This document shows, piece after piece, positions 4,706-5,054 of a stretch of 5,054 nt of DNA. The notes beneath the pieces were generated by a model. It saw nothing but the letters and a program-made list of their open reading frames with translations. It was not told where the DNA came from and searched no databases. Each line of letters opens with the position of its first letter. Position 1 is the stretch's first letter. This stretch comes from DTYU01 sp040757355. Its GTDB lineage: Bacteria > Bacillota > Desulfotomaculia > Desulfotomaculales > Ammonificaceae. The position numbers were made by a program, and so were the translations under genes. The stretch is taken from NCBI GenBank assembly GCA_040757355.1, contig JBFLWY010000093.1, positions 1 to 5,054 on the forward strand. Direction: 5' to 3'.

Positions 4706-5054
4706 GTGTCCGAGGCGGTTGTAAAACCGATCCGCTGCAAAACGGCCCTCAACCGGACCGGCATCGGCGGCTACCGTTACTGCCTGAACCCCTATTTCGG
4801 CTGCGCGCACGGGTGCCTTTACTGCTACGCCGATACGATCCTCCGTTTCGCGAGCCGCGCCGGAAAGTGGGGCGGGTTCGTCGCCCCGAAGGCGAACTTT
4901 CCTCAAGTTCTCGCCCGTGAATTACAGCGGAAGCAGGCGCTTTCGGGCCGGATTATCCTGGGCACGGTCACAGACGCCTACCAGCCCGCGGAGGCGGAAT
5001 TCGGTCTTACGAGAGAGTCTTTGGAGGTTCTTGCGGCGAAACACCCGGAGGCAG
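4706..5054 (+). CDS. SPL-family radical SAM protein (COG1533), 3' end beyond window
   Basis: The first 116 residues are visible and the gene continues past the window edge. C33-AHG-C37-LY-C40 (GCAHGCLYCYAD) is the CxxxCxxC motif that binds the 4Fe-4S cluster and S-adenosylmethionine. YRYCLNPYFGC before it and LGTVTDAYQPAEAEFGLTRE at about 85-104 are characteristic of SPL/Rv2578c-like radical SAM proteins, relatives of spore photoproduct lyase whose own substrate is unknown. The start GTG 4706 is the first candidate after the in-frame TAA at 4676-4678 and has GGAG (4692-4695) 10 nt upstream. Codon use is GC-rich like the recombinase. It follows two gene remnants and appears intact over what is visible. 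Spore photoproduct lyase itself is less likely than a generic COG1533 member. Confidence 0.88.
   Translation, partial: MSEAVVKPIRCKTALNRTGIGGYRYCLNPYFGCAHGCLYCYADTILRFASRAGKWGGFVAPKANFPQVLARELQRKQALSGRIILGTVTDAYQPAEAEFGLTRESLEVLAAKHPEA

Noticed and set aside
4690..4920. Open frames on both strands over the SPL gene (plus 4690-4920, minus 4613-4906)
   Set aside because: The frame from GTG 4706 carries the CxxxCxxC motif and family sequence; the others are shadows.
1..5054. CRISPR array, tRNA or rRNA genes
   Set aside because: No regularly spaced direct repeats and no recognisable tRNA or rRNA sequence on either strand.

Overview
The window looks like chromosomal DNA of a thermophilic or anaerobic low-to-mid GC Firmicute (Clostridia, Moorella/Desulfotomaculum/Pelotomaculum-like). 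The clues are strong AGGAGG-type ribosome binding sites, GTG starts, Rho-independent terminators and an SPL-family radical SAM gene. This assignment is an inference from style and has not been tested by a database search. Base composition is patchy: the three-gene block at 1100-3050 is clearly richer in A+T than the recombinase and everything to its right, so it was probably acquired.

Left part (1-1100): an unassigned edge (1-133), then a perfect 17-bp inverted repeat (94-110 / 183-199) that overlaps the 3' end of a leftward gene. That gene (134-748) encodes a zinc ribbon followed by two tandem excisionase-like HTH modules joined by a polyproline linker. Between it and the next gene lies a 460-bp non-coding stretch. 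It holds several GC-rich hairpins and ends in a good plus-strand terminator (1061-1093) that has no plus-strand gene before it.

Middle part (1100-2910): the most interesting unit, a compact rightward operon of an Xre/Cro-type HTH repressor, an ImmA/IrrE-type zinc protease (HEMSH) and a PIN-domain putative RNase. Each junction overlaps by exactly 17 bp. A perfect 7-5-7 inverted repeat overlaps the TATAAT box and is the likely autoregulatory operator. The layout suggests a repressor/antitoxin, a protease that could inactivate it, and a nuclease effector: a toxin-antitoxin or phage-response switch.

Right part (2910-5054): a leftward XerC/XerD-like tyrosine recombinase with all six catalytic residues, convergent with the operon. 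Next comes an orphan plus-strand terminator directly joined to a truncated LexA/S24-type repressor remnant. After that is a DUF72 (YecE-like) pseudogene reduced to its N- and C-terminal ends by a large internal deletion. Last is the start of an apparently intact SPL-family (COG1533) radical SAM gene that runs off the window. Intact genes next to gene debris beside a recombinase suggest a site of repeated insertion and deletion.
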